Assembly (NCBI GenBank): GCA_002491115.1
Contig: DKVI01000008.1
Span: 1-64,000, forward strand
DNA: 64,000 nt
Direction: 5' to 3'
DNA from: Lachnospiraceae bacterium UBA7182
GTDB lineage: Bacteria; Bacillota; Clostridia; Lachnospirales; Lachnospiraceae
Part shown: positions 51,493 to 59,746 of the stretch, one piece after another
Layout: each line of letters begins with the position of its first letter
How positions within the stretch are numbered: the first letter of the stretch is position 1
The notes under the pieces: model-generated
Told to the model about the DNA's origin: nothing
The model's database searches: none
The model's input: the letters and a program-made list of their open reading frames with translations, nothing else
Program-made: the position numbers and the translations under genes

Positions 51493-53007
51493 TTATGATT
51501 TGCCGGCGGCCGCCTGGTCCGACGTCTCGCTGGTGGCGTATTTAAGGATCAGTTCAGATGAAAAATCACTTCGGTCTATGACACCCGTCGTATAGCCTTC
51601 ATGCATGATCACAATACGGTCACTCATACCCATGACTTCCGGCATCTCGGATGAGATCATGATGATGGCTTTGCCTTCACCTGCCAATTGTGTGAGCAGC
51701 GCATGAATCTCCGATTTGGCGCCCACATCGATGCCCCGGGTAGGCTCATCGACGATCAGGATATCCGGATCTGTCAAAAGCCACCTGCCCACCAGCACCT
51801 TCTGCTGGTTACCGCCGGAAAGATTCTGTATGGGCGTATCGATGGAAGGCGTTTTCGTCCTTAATTTCTCCACATATTCTTCTGTATCCGAAATCATCTT
51901 TTTATGATTCAGCGGAAAGCCATACCGTTTCAGGCTGGCAAGCGCCGTATTCTCCTTAATACTCAGAAGTCCTACGATACCGTTGCCTCGCCTGTCCTCT
52001 GTCAGCAGCGCGATTTTATGGGCAATTGCCTGCTCCGGCGACCTGATGTCGATCTCCTTCCCGTCTTTCCATACTCTGCCGCCGGTCTTATGGCGGATGC
52101 CGAACAGCGTCTCCACTGTCTCTGTACGGCCTGCGCCCACCAGTCCCGCAAAACCTAAAATCTCGCCTTTATGAAGTTCAAAGGAAACGTCTTTGACCGC
52201 ACGTCCCGCGGACAGATGCTCCACCTTCAGAACAGTCTCACCGATGGGACACTCTACTTTCGGGAACATGTCGGTTACCTCGCGTCCTACCATCAGCGTG
52301 ATCAGTTTGTCATGATCCAGATTCGACGCCAGGTCTGTGGTGACATATTCACCGTCGCGGAATACGGATATATCGTCCGAAATCCTGAAGATCTCATCCA
52401 TTTTATGGGATATGTAAATAATAGCCACATTCTTTTCTTTCAGTTCGGCGATGATGCGGAACAGATGCTCAACTTCCACATCCGTCAAAGCCGATGTGGG
52501 CTCATCCATAATCACGATCCGGCTGTCGTAGGAGACGGCTTTTGCGATCTCCACCATCTGCATTTTCGCCACAGACAGCTCCTTCATCTTCGCGTCCGGG
52601 TCCACATCCAGCCCCAGTTTCTCAAACAGGGCAATGCTGTCCTCACGCATCTTCTTATGGTCTACCATAAAGGGGTTTTTCATAGGCACCCGTCCCAGCC
52701 ACAGGTTTTCCGCCACACTGCGCTCCGGCACCGGCGACAATTCCTGATGGATCATGGAGATACCTGCTTTAATCGCTTCCAGCGTGGATTTAAAATGAAC
52801 TTCCCTGCCATCGTACACGATCTTTCCGGATGTGGGCGGATGGATACCGATCAGGCATTTCATCAGTGTCGATTTGCCTGCGCCGTTTTCACCCATAAGC
52901 GTATGCACTGTGCCCGGCCTTACTTTGAGCTGCACGCCCTTGAGCGCGCGTACACCCGGAAATTCCTTGACGATATCGGTCATTTCAAGAATATACTCCT
53001 GGCTCAC
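51493..53007 (-). CDS. Sugar ABC ATPase with two nucleotide-binding domains
   Basis: A 504-residue RbsA/MglA-type ATPase. The first domain has Walker A GENGAGKST, LSVAKMQMVEIAKAV and IVIMDEPTSALT. The second has the degenerate GLVGAGRTE loop, LSGGNQQKVLVGRWL and ILIVDEPTRGID. Translation begins at GTG 53007 with GAGGTG upstream. It energises the permease encoded 16 bases downstream. Confidence 0.9.
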   Translation of the reverse strand: MSQEYILEMTDIVKEFPGVRALKGVQLKVRPGTVHTLMGENGAGKSTLMKCLIGIHPPTSGKIVYDGREVHFKSTLEAIKAGISMIHQELSPVPERSVAENLWLGRVPMKNPFMVDHKKMREDSIALFEKLGLDVDPDAKMKELSVAKMQMVEIAKAVSYDSRIVIMDEPTSALTDVEVEHLFRIIAELKEKNVAIIYISHKMDEIFRISDDISVFRDGEYVTTDLASNLDHDKLITLMVGREVTDMFPKVECPIGETVLKVEHLSAGRAVKDVSFELHKGEILGFAGLVGAGRTETVETLFGIRHKTGGRVWKDGKEIDIRSPEQAIAHKIALLTEDRRGNGIVGLLSIKENTALASLKRYGFPLNHKKMISDTEEYVEKLRTKTPSIDTPIQNLSGGNQQKVLVGRWLLTDPDILIVDEPTRGIDVGAKSEIHALLTQLAGEGKAIIMISSEMPEVMGMSDRIVIMHEGYTTGVIDRSDFSSELILKYATSETSDQAAAGKS

Positions 53008-53036
53008 TTATTTCACCTCATTCTCTTTTTTTATAA

Positions 53037-53064
53037 AAGGGGACATTGCATCCAATGCCCCCTT
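53037..53064 (-). terminator. Attenuating hairpin behind the binding-protein gene
   Basis: Stem AAGGGGGCATTG/CAATGTCCCCTT on the minus strand, followed by TTATAAAAAAAG. Its place between the binding protein and the ATPase suggests partial termination that gives more binding protein than membrane parts. Confidence 0.65.
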
Positions 53065-53086
53065 AAGTTCCCAAAGAAACGGCTGT

Positions 53087-54169
53087 CTATCTGTTCTGAT
53101 ACTCGGAAGCCTTATCCGGCGTAACAGGCTCAAACGGAACCCATACAATATTGCCGGTCTCGTCTGTCTCATAATCGGTGCCTTCATTGATCGGTTTGCC
53201 CTCGATCATATTTGCGGCTGCTTTCAGGGCGCCGAAGCCCTGTCCGTTGGGGTCCTGGAATACGGTCATGGCAAGCGTACCGTCCACCAGCGCCTGCAGG
53301 CCGTCCACTGTCGCATCGATTCCTACGATCGGGATGGATTTGGGGTCCAGACCCTGCGCCAGCATGGCTTCCACCGCGCCAAGGGCCATTGCGTCATTAT
53401 TTGCAATGATGCAGTCATATTCGGTCGTCGTCAGAAGCGGGGAGATCATATCCATTGCGGTGGAGCGGTCATACTCTGCTACCAGCGGCGCCGCTGCCTC
53501 GATGGGATTTAAGCCGCCTGCTTTCATCTGCTCGATGACAGACTGGGTACGCTGCGTCGTATGTACCAGGCCTAAAGTACCCTGAAGAAGCAGGTAGCGG
53601 ACATCCGTCTGTCCTTTCTCTTTGAAATACTCTGCAAGGAACTGTCCCTGATAACCGCCGGATGTCATCTCGTTAGAGCCGACGAAAGCCGCGTTCTCTC
53701 CAAGGACGGAAGTATCTGCAGGAGCACGGTTTACAAATACAACTTTCATATCGCCTGCGGCGTCAATGCACTGCTGCGCCGTCTCTGCATCTACGAGATT
53801 TACAAGTACCGCGCTGTCGCCCGCGTTGCGTGCAGACTCGATGTACTGGATCAGCTTGCTGGTGTCATTGTTGGCATCCTGGGTGGAAAGCGTTACGCCC
53901 AGCTCCGACGCCGCGCTTTTTGCTCCCTCCTCCAGGGCGCTTAAGAACTCATCCCTCAGAGACATGATCAGCGTCATGCTGTAGCCGCCTTCTGCAGGAG
54001 CCGCCGCATCACCCTCCGCAGGCGCTTCTGCAGATGCGTCCGGTGCTTCTGTTTCGCTGGAATTTGAGGAATCCGCAGGCGTGCTGGTGCTGCCGCCGCC
54101 GCATCCTGTGAGGACTCCGCCAAGCATTGTACATGCCAACAAAGTTGCCAATAACCTTTTCTTTTTCAT
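53087..54169 (-). CDS. Sugar-binding lipoprotein, ribose/inositol type
   Basis: A 360-residue lipoprotein with signal ending LTGC and an acidic, Ala/Pro-rich linker. The body is a type 1 periplasmic binding fold (YSMTLIMSLRDEFLSALEEGAKSAASELG, VVFVNRAPAD, IIANNDAMALGAVEAM, IVGIDATVDGLQAL). It is the first gene of the transporter operon. myo-Inositol or an isomer is the probable ligand. The promoter carries the GCGTTC palindrome over its -10 region. Confidence 0.88.
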   Translation of the reverse strand: MKKKRLLATLLACTMLGGVLTGCGGGSTSTPADSSNSSETEAPDASAEAPAEGDAAAPAEGGYSMTLIMSLRDEFLSALEEGAKSAASELGVTLSTQDANNDTSKLIQYIESARNAGDSAVLVNLVDAETAQQCIDAAGDMKVVFVNRAPADTSVLGENAAFVGSNEMTSGGYQGQFLAEYFKEKGQTDVRYLLLQGTLGLVHTTQRTQSVIEQMKAGGLNPIEAAAPLVAEYDRSTAMDMISPLLTTTEYDCIIANNDAMALGAVEAMLAQGLDPKSIPIVGIDATVDGLQALVDGTLAMTVFQDPNGQGFGALKAAANMIEGKPINEGTDYETDETGNIVWVPFEPVTPDKASEYQNR

Positions 54170-54231
54170 AGTGTCTTCTCCTTATATTTTATTTGGGAAG
54201 CCTTCCCTTCCCTTTTTTCGTTATTTTACCA

Positions 54232-54276
54232 TTGCGTTCACGAGAACGCAATATGCTTATTAGACAAATTTACCAA
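54232..54276 (-). promoter_or_regulatory. Transporter promoter with GCGTTC palindrome, operator copy 2
   Basis: Minus strand TTGGTA (54276-54271), 17 bases, TATTGC (54253-54248). The near-perfect palindrome TTGCGTTCACGAGAACGCAA (54232-54251) overlaps the -10 and start site, the position of a repressor. Confidence 0.7.
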
Positions 54277-54304
54277 TAATTTTTTAGTACATTTGCATAA
54301 ACAA

Positions 54305-54358
54305 TAAAAAAAGCAGGGTATTTACACGCAGCTTTCCTGTTTCATGCAAATACCCTGC
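54305..54358 (-). terminator. Terminator of the LacI gene
   Basis: Stem GCAGGGTATTT/AAATACCCTGC with TTTTTTT after it on the minus strand. Confidence 0.9.
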
Positions 54359-54385
54359 CTGCATCGCTTTGCCGATGCCTGCACT

Positions 54386-55411
54386 CTATACGAGATTATA
54401 TTTTGTCTTAATGGAAATTTCGGTATATGTAAACTCCGCTTCCCGTTCGTTTCCGTAAAACAGTTTGTTAAAAAGAATCTGAACCGGCTCGTACCCCTGC
54501 CTGTGGCCCTCCTGTCCCAGAAGGAACTGCACTTTCCCTTCCCGAAGGAACTGTTTGTTCTGGTCGGTCAGGTCATTGGAGATCACTTTTACCCGTCCTG
54601 TCATTCCCAGCTCTTCCAGCGCTTTGCACACGCCCTGCACGCCGGAAGCAGACAGGTAGATTCCTCCGATATCATCATATTCTTTTAACATGCCTTTCGT
54701 GATCATCTCCGACATCCGGTCGTCCTCAAACGCATACTGAACATCCAGAAGCTTAATATCTTCCCGGCAGGATACAAGTTCTTCAGAAAAACCGCTGATC
54801 CTGTTCTTGTTGGAATTATTGGTGGGATATCCGGAGATCATCAGCACCCGGCTGTCTTTGGGCAGTATCTCCGCCATCAGTCCCGCCGCCACTCTCCCGC
54901 CCTGGAGAGCGTCCGGCCCGATAAAGCAGATCCTTTTTGAACCCTGTATGTCGCAGTTTATCGTAACGACCGGTATATGTTCCGCCGCAAAGGCGTCAAT
55001 GGTATTCCTTACGCGCTCATCCTCGGCAGGCACAACCGCGATTCCGTTGCATCCGGCCTCTTTTAACTCCTGCATGGTGTTTATTGTCTGATCCACATCC
55101 ATGCTTTCTATCTCCCGGATCAGCACCTCAGCCCCCATCTGCTCCACTTCTTTTTTGGCCTCTATTGCGCCTTCCATGACTTTTCCCATAAACGGAGTCT
55201 TTGGCTGTATAATTACCCCTATTTTAATTGCCCTGCGGGACATGACCAACGCTCTTCCTGCCCGGTTCGGCTGATACCCCATCTCTTTTGCAATCCTGCG
55301 GACCCGCTCGGCCACCTCGGGGTTAATGCGCCCTCTGTTATTTAAAGCTCTGTCCACCGTCCCTCTTGATACGCCGGCTGCATCTGCGATCTGCTGCGAT
55401 GTTACAGCCAT
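54386..55411 (-). CDS. LacI-family repressor of the inositol cluster (probable)
   Basis: A 341-residue LacI/GalR protein. The head is TSQQIADAAGVSRGTVDRALNNRGRINPEV and the sensor domain is of ribose-binding type (KIGVIIQPKTPFMGKVMEGA). It is monocistronic, lies between the sugar ABC operon and an AraC gene, and ends in a strong terminator. The three GCGTTC palindromes lie at inositol-cluster promoters around it, so it is the likely binder. I start at 55411, with AGGAGG 9 bases upstream; the frame opens three codons earlier at TTG. Confidence 0.88.
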   Translation of the reverse strand: MAVTSQQIADAAGVSRGTVDRALNNRGRINPEVAERVRRIAKEMGYQPNRAGRALVMSRRAIKIGVIIQPKTPFMGKVMEGAIEAKKEVEQMGAEVLIREIESMDVDQTINTMQELKEAGCNGIAVVPAEDERVRNTIDAFAAEHIPVVTINCDIQGSKRICFIGPDALQGGRVAAGLMAEILPKDSRVLMISGYPTNNSNKNRISGFSEELVSCREDIKLLDVQYAFEDDRMSEMITKGMLKEYDDIGGIYLSASGVQGVCKALEELGMTGRVKVISNDLTDQNKQFLREGKVQFLLGQEGHRQGYEPVQILFNKLFYGNEREAEFTYTEISIKTKYNLV

Positions 55412-55512
55412 ATACAACAACCTCCTAAACTCTGATTCTGCGTATTATTATAGCATTTTTGCACCGAAAAACAAGTTGTTAAAAGAATATCAATCTATAA
55501 TGGACAACTTTT

Positions 55513-56418
55513 TCAATCATCTGCTCCCTGGGTACTTTCCGCCTCAAAAAATGCTTTCCGAAATCTGGACGGGGACATGCCTACCTGTTTGGCGAACATT
55601 TTATTAAAATTATTCAGTGTATCGAATCCTGCTTCCATGGCAATCTGTGTCACCTGTTTATGGGTCGTGGTCAGAAGCGTCTGCGCTTCTCCCAGCCTGC
55701 GGTGATTGACATACTGCATGGGCGAATAGCCTGTTTCGCGTTTAAACACTCTCGAAAGATAATAAGGGCTTATATGCACCGCTTTACTGATCATCTCCAA
55801 TGTCAGCTCGCTTGCATAATGTTCGTCTATATATCGTTTTACACACTCGCAGACAGTGTTTTCTTCTCCGGCGGGACAGTTTTTTTCTGCTTCCCCGGCG
55901 CCTTGCCTGCGTTCCTCCAGAAGTCCCAGGATCAGGGCAATATATGCACGCATCAGCTGTTCTGCCGTCTGCGCATAGCCGGACGGGCGCTCGCAGTGCA
56001 GGCTGTAGATCATCTTCATCAATGCCCGCACACGTTCAAACTGCGCGCCTGCCGGAAGAACCGGGCATTCGCCTGCAGGCAGAAGCACATTCTCCGGCAT
56101 TCCCAAAAGCCGCATCCGGCGGATATTGCAGCAATAGCTGACTGTATCGCCCCGCATGGTATTTTCCTCATGCAGCACACCCGCATTATGGATCAGGATA
56201 TCTCCCTGTTTCACCGAATAGCGCTTCATTCCGCACAGGCGGACGCCTTCCCCTTTGGAAATAAAACTGATCTCAACCTCATCTGTATGTAAATGCACGG
56301 CAAACAGGGAACGGTCGTCCGGACGATATACCGTACGGGCGATGGATTTAAACACAGGCTCGCCGCCCGGAGCAAACAAAGGTTCCATCTGTTCCGGCTG
56401 CGGGAAATAAGAAATCAT
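55513..56418 (-). CDS. AraC-family transcriptional regulator
   Basis: A 301-residue regulator with a cupin N-terminus (FAVHLHTDEVEISFISKGEGVRLCG) and C-terminal helix-turn-helix pair (LTLEMISKAVHISPYYLSRVFKRETGYSP, KQVTQIAMEAGFDTLNNFNKMFAKQVGMSP). AAAGGAG lies 10 bases before the ATG at 56418; the longer frame runs back into the upstream terminator. Its target is unknown. The promoter in front of the 35-codon gene, with its RCAAGA half-site, is one candidate. Confidence 0.87.
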   Translation of the reverse strand: MISYFPQPEQMEPLFAPGGEPVFKSIARTVYRPDDRSLFAVHLHTDEVEISFISKGEGVRLCGMKRYSVKQGDILIHNAGVLHEENTMRGDTVSYCCNIRRMRLLGMPENVLLPAGECPVLPAGAQFERVRALMKMIYSLHCERPSGYAQTAEQLMRAYIALILGLLEERRQGAGEAEKNCPAGEENTVCECVKRYIDEHYASELTLEMISKAVHISPYYLSRVFKRETGYSPMQYVNHRRLGEAQTLLTTTHKQVTQIAMEAGFDTLNNFNKMFAKQVGMSPSRFRKAFFEAESTQGADD

Positions 56419-56482
56419 ACAACCAACACTCCTTTCCTGGCTGCTTTTTAGTATAGCAACTTCCCGTCTGCCCGGCAATATG

Positions 56483-56519
56483 CAAAAACGCCGCACCCTT
56501 CAAAAGATGCAGCGTTTTC
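56483..56519 (-). terminator. Terminator after the 35-codon gene
   Basis: Stem AAAACGCTGCA/TGCGGCGTTTT on the minus strand followed by TGC and a T-poor tail. It separates the small gene from the AraC gene. Confidence 0.75.
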
Positions 56520-56557
56520 ATAAAATATAAAGAGAAAAATAAAGCAAGTACATCCTA

Positions 56558-56665
56558 TTAACGATAGTCGTATTCAGGTTCTTCCGAAGCAAAGATAACC
56601 GGATTGCCCATATGGGAAGCATAGGTCGCCGCCAAAGCCATTACGATAATAAAAAGCTGCATCAT
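56558..56665 (-). CDS. Small protein of 35 residues with one hydrophobic segment
   Basis: The frame opens MMQLFIIVMALAATYAS and ends EEPEYDYR. AAGGAG lies 9 bases before the first ATG, a promoter-like TATAAT lies at 56719-56724, and a terminator follows, so it looks like a complete gene. The first 17-20 residues are hydrophobic enough for a membrane segment or uncleaved signal, and the tail is acidic with tyrosines. I do not recognise the family. It lies between the IolH-like gene and an AraC gene, and small single-pass proteins often tune a transporter. Confidence 0.55.
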   Translation of the reverse strand: MMQLFIIVMALAATYASHMGNPVIFASEEPEYDYR

Positions 56666-56718
56666 AGTTGTAATCTCCTTTCATTTCCCTGTTGCTTTTT
56701 ATGTTGTTTTATGGCTTT

Positions 56719-56760
56719 ATTATAGTCGGCAGAGGCCTTTTACGCTATGTATTTCTTGCC
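56719..56760 (-). promoter_or_regulatory. Candidate promoter of the 35-codon gene with RCAAGA half-site
   Basis: TATAAT on the minus strand (56724-56719), with no clear -35, and GGCAAGA 29 bases upstream (56760-56754). This recalls the AraC-type promoters at 17662 and 21174, which have the same half-site 30 bases from the -10. Only one half-site is clear here. Confidence 0.4.
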
Positions 56761-56823
56761 CTGTATCAGGGATTTCCAAGCCGTTTTACCGTTTCTTTTG
56801 GAAGTATTATGAAATTCTTGCTT

Positions 56824-57744
56824 TTATTTTCCCAGTAATTCTCTCTCAATCCGTTCTCTTGCTTCCGGAGCCTGCCGGTTCATCTTCTCAGGAAATCCAA
56901 AGTAGCTTACACAGGCGATATTATCGCCGCCGGCCTTGGGAGCGTCCGGCTTTAACTGTTTATTGGCAAAATCCATCTCCCGAAGGGTCTCAAAGATCCC
57001 GTCGAAATCCACGTCGCCCTCTCCCATGGCCAGGTGCTGATGAATCGTCACATCCGCGCGGCCGCGGCTGTTCAGACAGGGGGGATTGGCGATATAGCGG
57101 CAGTCAAGCGTCTGGTTAAAGGTATCGGCGAACAGCACATGGGTCAGTTCATCGCCTGCATATTTTAACATGGAACGCACGTTGCCTTTCCCCTGGTCAT
57201 AAAAGAAACCGTGGGCGGCGGAATATACATAACCCAGATAGGGGGAGCGGAAAGATTTTACCATGTCGCAGGTCTCATTATTCAGTTCGCAGAAATCATA
57301 AGGATGAGACTGAATCTCCACGCGGATCTTTTCTTTTTCGATGATCGGGAGCAGTTCTTCCATGGACTTAAACCACATGCCGTTGCAGATCTCCTGCTGG
57401 TTGGGATCGCCGGAAAACTCCGTGTTAATGACCTGTACGCCCATATCGGCCGCGATCCGGATCATCCGTTTCCAGTTGGCAACCGCAAATTGCCTCTGTT
57501 CTTCCGTAGGACCTGACCAGCGGTACACCACAATAAAAGACGAGATTTCCACGCCGGTCTCTTTTAGTGCCTGCCTGTATTCCTGTTCGCACTCTTTGGA
57601 AAAGAGCGGGTGTTTGTAAAATGGATTAATCCTGGGATGGGGGGACTGTTCTATGTATTTATACCCCCAGTCCGCCACCTGATGAACCATACGGTTAATA
57701 TCCATCTGTTTTGCAAGCACATCCACGTCAAATGCTATTTTCAT
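56824..57744 (-). CDS. iolH: IolH-like sugar isomerase/epimerase, paralogue 2
   Basis: A 306-residue TIM-barrel protein, almost the same as the product of 18031-18948 (identical for the first 49 residues). It keeps VVYRWSGP, VINTEFSGDPNQQEIC, EIQSHPYDFCELNNETCD and HVLFADTFNQ. It is the distal member of the inositol cluster, with its own promoter and GCGTTC operator. IolH is part of many iol operons but its reaction is not firmly known. Two near-identical copies under different regulators suggest that the same intermediate arises in two pathways. Confidence 0.8.
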   Translation of the reverse strand: MKIAFDVDVLAKQMDINRMVHQVADWGYKYIEQSPHPRINPFYKHPLFSKECEQEYRQALKETGVEISSFIVVYRWSGPTEEQRQFAVANWKRMIRIAADMGVQVINTEFSGDPNQQEICNGMWFKSMEELLPIIEKEKIRVEIQSHPYDFCELNNETCDMVKSFRSPYLGYVYSAAHGFFYDQGKGNVRSMLKYAGDELTHVLFADTFNQTLDCRYIANPPCLNSRGRADVTIHQHLAMGEGDVDFDGIFETLREMDFANKQLKPDAPKAGGDNIACVSYFGFPEKMNRQAPEARERIERELLGK

Positions 57745-57772
57745 ATTGTCTGTCTCCTTTATACATTATTTT

Positions 57773-57827
57773 GCGTTCACGAGCACGCATTTGATCTAAC
57801 TATATCGTTTTCGGATTTTGTTGTCTA
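57773..57827 (-). promoter_or_regulatory. iolH-like promoter with GCGTTC palindrome, operator copy 3
   Basis: Minus strand TAGACA (57827-57822), 17 bases, TATAGT (57804-57799). The operator GCGTTCACGAGCACGC (57773-57788) lies just downstream of the -10, where bound protein would block transcription. Confidence 0.7.
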
Positions 57828-57892
57828 TTGACATTATTGATAAAAATTTAATGGGAATTTTGTGGATATTCGCCAATGGAGATCGTATCCGC

Positions 57893-59578
57893 CTACATTC
57901 CGATCAGCACAGTTTTTCCTTCAAAAGCAAATCCATAGGCCCGGATCTTATCAGACAGAATCCCTTTTGCTTCCAGCGACGCTTTATAATTCTTTTCCCT
58001 GATCTGGTCCAATGCGTTTTGTACCGTCTCTTCCAGACTCTTTTCCCGTCTGGAGTTTTTTACTTTAAACTCCAGAATATAAGCGTTATCAGACCTGTTC
58101 AGCGGTTCCAACATCACATCATACCGCCCGAATCCGCTTTCTCTGTTGGAAAGAACGGTATATCGATCCGCCAGGTCTACCATCAGCCCCAGGACAAAGC
58201 CGTGGTAAAAGCGTTCCGGCTCCGCGTCCGAAGGCTGCCTGCCTGTGTCGAAGCTGCTGAAACTTTGCAGCGCCACCCTGTTCATATATTCATTCATGGC
58301 GTCCAGATCGCCCTGTTCCATGGCTTTGATAAAAGCATTGTACGCGGGCGTCCTTTCTGAAAACCAGCCCTCTATCATCTGTTCAAACATTAAAAATACT
58401 TCTTTATTCGTCAGTTTCAGATCATATTCGTATTGCCCGCGTTCATTCTGGACCACACGCTCTGCTTTCAGATAACCGCCTGCCAGAAACAGGCTCCAAA
58501 TCGCGCTTTCAGAATGATTCAACTGACTGAATACGATCTGTTCGTCAATCTTTGTATGCAGTATTTTGCCTTTCAGCAAATCTTCCATGGCAAGTTTTAC
58601 CTCACAGCTTCCCTCACGGATCAATTTTCCTGCCAGACTGTTGCTGCTTGTATTTGCCCAGTACGGGGCAAATTTCTTCTTATCCAGATAATTTAAAATA
58701 GACCATGGATTATAAATTGCCATCTGTCTTCCGAAAGTAAAGCCGTCATACCAGTCTTTTACTGCGTCTTTCTGGTCTGACAATCCGTATTCTTCCAACG
58801 CTGACCAGACTTCCTCCTGCGTAAAGCCAAAAGAAGTTTCATACTTTTCGGATGTCGTAGTGACAATTTCCAGATTATTTAAGTCAGAAAATATAGACTC
58901 CCTGCTGACCCGGGTAATCCCGGTCATGACTGCACGTTCCAGGTAAGGATTGGTCTTAAAAGTAGAGTTAAATAAACCTCTGATAAATTCTGTCAGTTCC
59001 TCCCAGTATCCATGCACATACGCTTCCTGCATGGGCGTATCATATTCGTCCAGCAACAGAATCACTTTTTTCCCATAATAACCGGTCAGATACTTTGACA
59101 GTTCCTTAAGAGAACCGGTTGCGATATAATTCTCCATTTCTGCGGATATTTTATGATACAATTCTTTTTCGTCTTCATTCATATGTCCGCTGTCCGTCAG
59201 GAAATCATATTGATTATACAGATTTTTAATCGCATGGCAAATCTTTTTCCGCGCTTCTGCAAAAGAACTTTCTTTTACATCCGCGAAGCTTAAAGCAATC
59301 ACAGGAAAAGTTCCCTGGAGCTTTTGGTATTTTTCTTCTTTCCAGATGGCAAACTTCCCGAACAGTTTTTCTCCCTTACCTGCATATTTCACGGAAAAAA
59401 ACTGTTCCAGCATACTCATATTCAGTGTTTTTCCAAAACGGCGGGGGCGGGCAATCAATGTGACCATATCTTTATTTTCCCACCACTCTTTTATAAATGC
59501 CGTCTTATCAATATAGAACACATCCTTTGTAATCAACTGTTCAAAATCCTGGTATCCAATTCCCACTGTCCTTGCCAT
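57893..59578 (-). CDS. AAA-ATPase-like protein with DUF1703 nuclease-like domain
   Basis: A 561-residue protein of the large AAA-ATPase_like/DUF1703 family. It has GYQDFEQLITKDVFYIDKT, Walker A RPRRFGKTLNMSMLEQFF (about residues 43-60), Walker B KVILLLDEYDTPMQEAY, and the C-terminal SGFGRYDVMLEPLNR...YILEFKVK nuclease-like signature. It belongs to a different subfamily from the ATPases at 2.6 and 23.3 kb. The role is unknown. GGAGG is 8 bases before the ATG at 59578. A deletion relic of such a gene lies at 43830. Confidence 0.83.
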   Translation of the reverse strand: MARTVGIGYQDFEQLITKDVFYIDKTAFIKEWWENKDMVTLIARPRRFGKTLNMSMLEQFFSVKYAGKGEKLFGKFAIWKEEKYQKLQGTFPVIALSFADVKESSFAEARKKICHAIKNLYNQYDFLTDSGHMNEDEKELYHKISAEMENYIATGSLKELSKYLTGYYGKKVILLLDEYDTPMQEAYVHGYWEELTEFIRGLFNSTFKTNPYLERAVMTGITRVSRESIFSDLNNLEIVTTTSEKYETSFGFTQEEVWSALEEYGLSDQKDAVKDWYDGFTFGRQMAIYNPWSILNYLDKKKFAPYWANTSSNSLAGKLIREGSCEVKLAMEDLLKGKILHTKIDEQIVFSQLNHSESAIWSLFLAGGYLKAERVVQNERGQYEYDLKLTNKEVFLMFEQMIEGWFSERTPAYNAFIKAMEQGDLDAMNEYMNRVALQSFSSFDTGRQPSDAEPERFYHGFVLGLMVDLADRYTVLSNRESGFGRYDVMLEPLNRSDNAYILEFKVKNSRREKSLEETVQNALDQIREKNYKASLEAKGILSDKIRAYGFAFEGKTVLIGM

Positions 59579-59616
59579 ATTCACGCCTCCTAACATACAT
59601 GCGGATCTGTGTATCC

Positions 59617-59645
59617 ATTATAATATGCTTCCCTGCTTTATTCAA
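59617..59645 (-). promoter_or_regulatory. Strong promoter of the third AAA-ATPase gene
   Basis: Minus strand TTGAAT (59645-59640), 17 bases, TATAAT (59622-59617), followed by GGATACAC. It is nearly the same sequence as the AEC promoter at 25905-25933. Confidence 0.7.
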
Positions 59646-59677
59646 TCCTTCAGCTCCCGCGAAAATACGCATTTTCG

Positions 59678-59706
59678 GTGACAGCGCATATCATCCATGT
59701 TATAAT
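59678..59706 (+). promoter_or_regulatory. Promoter of aroD
   Basis: GTGACA, 17 bases, TATAAT, divergent from the ATPase promoter. Confidence 0.6.
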
Positions 59707-59746
59707 AATTATCATAAACGATCAGATTTTTGGAGGTGTTGTATCT

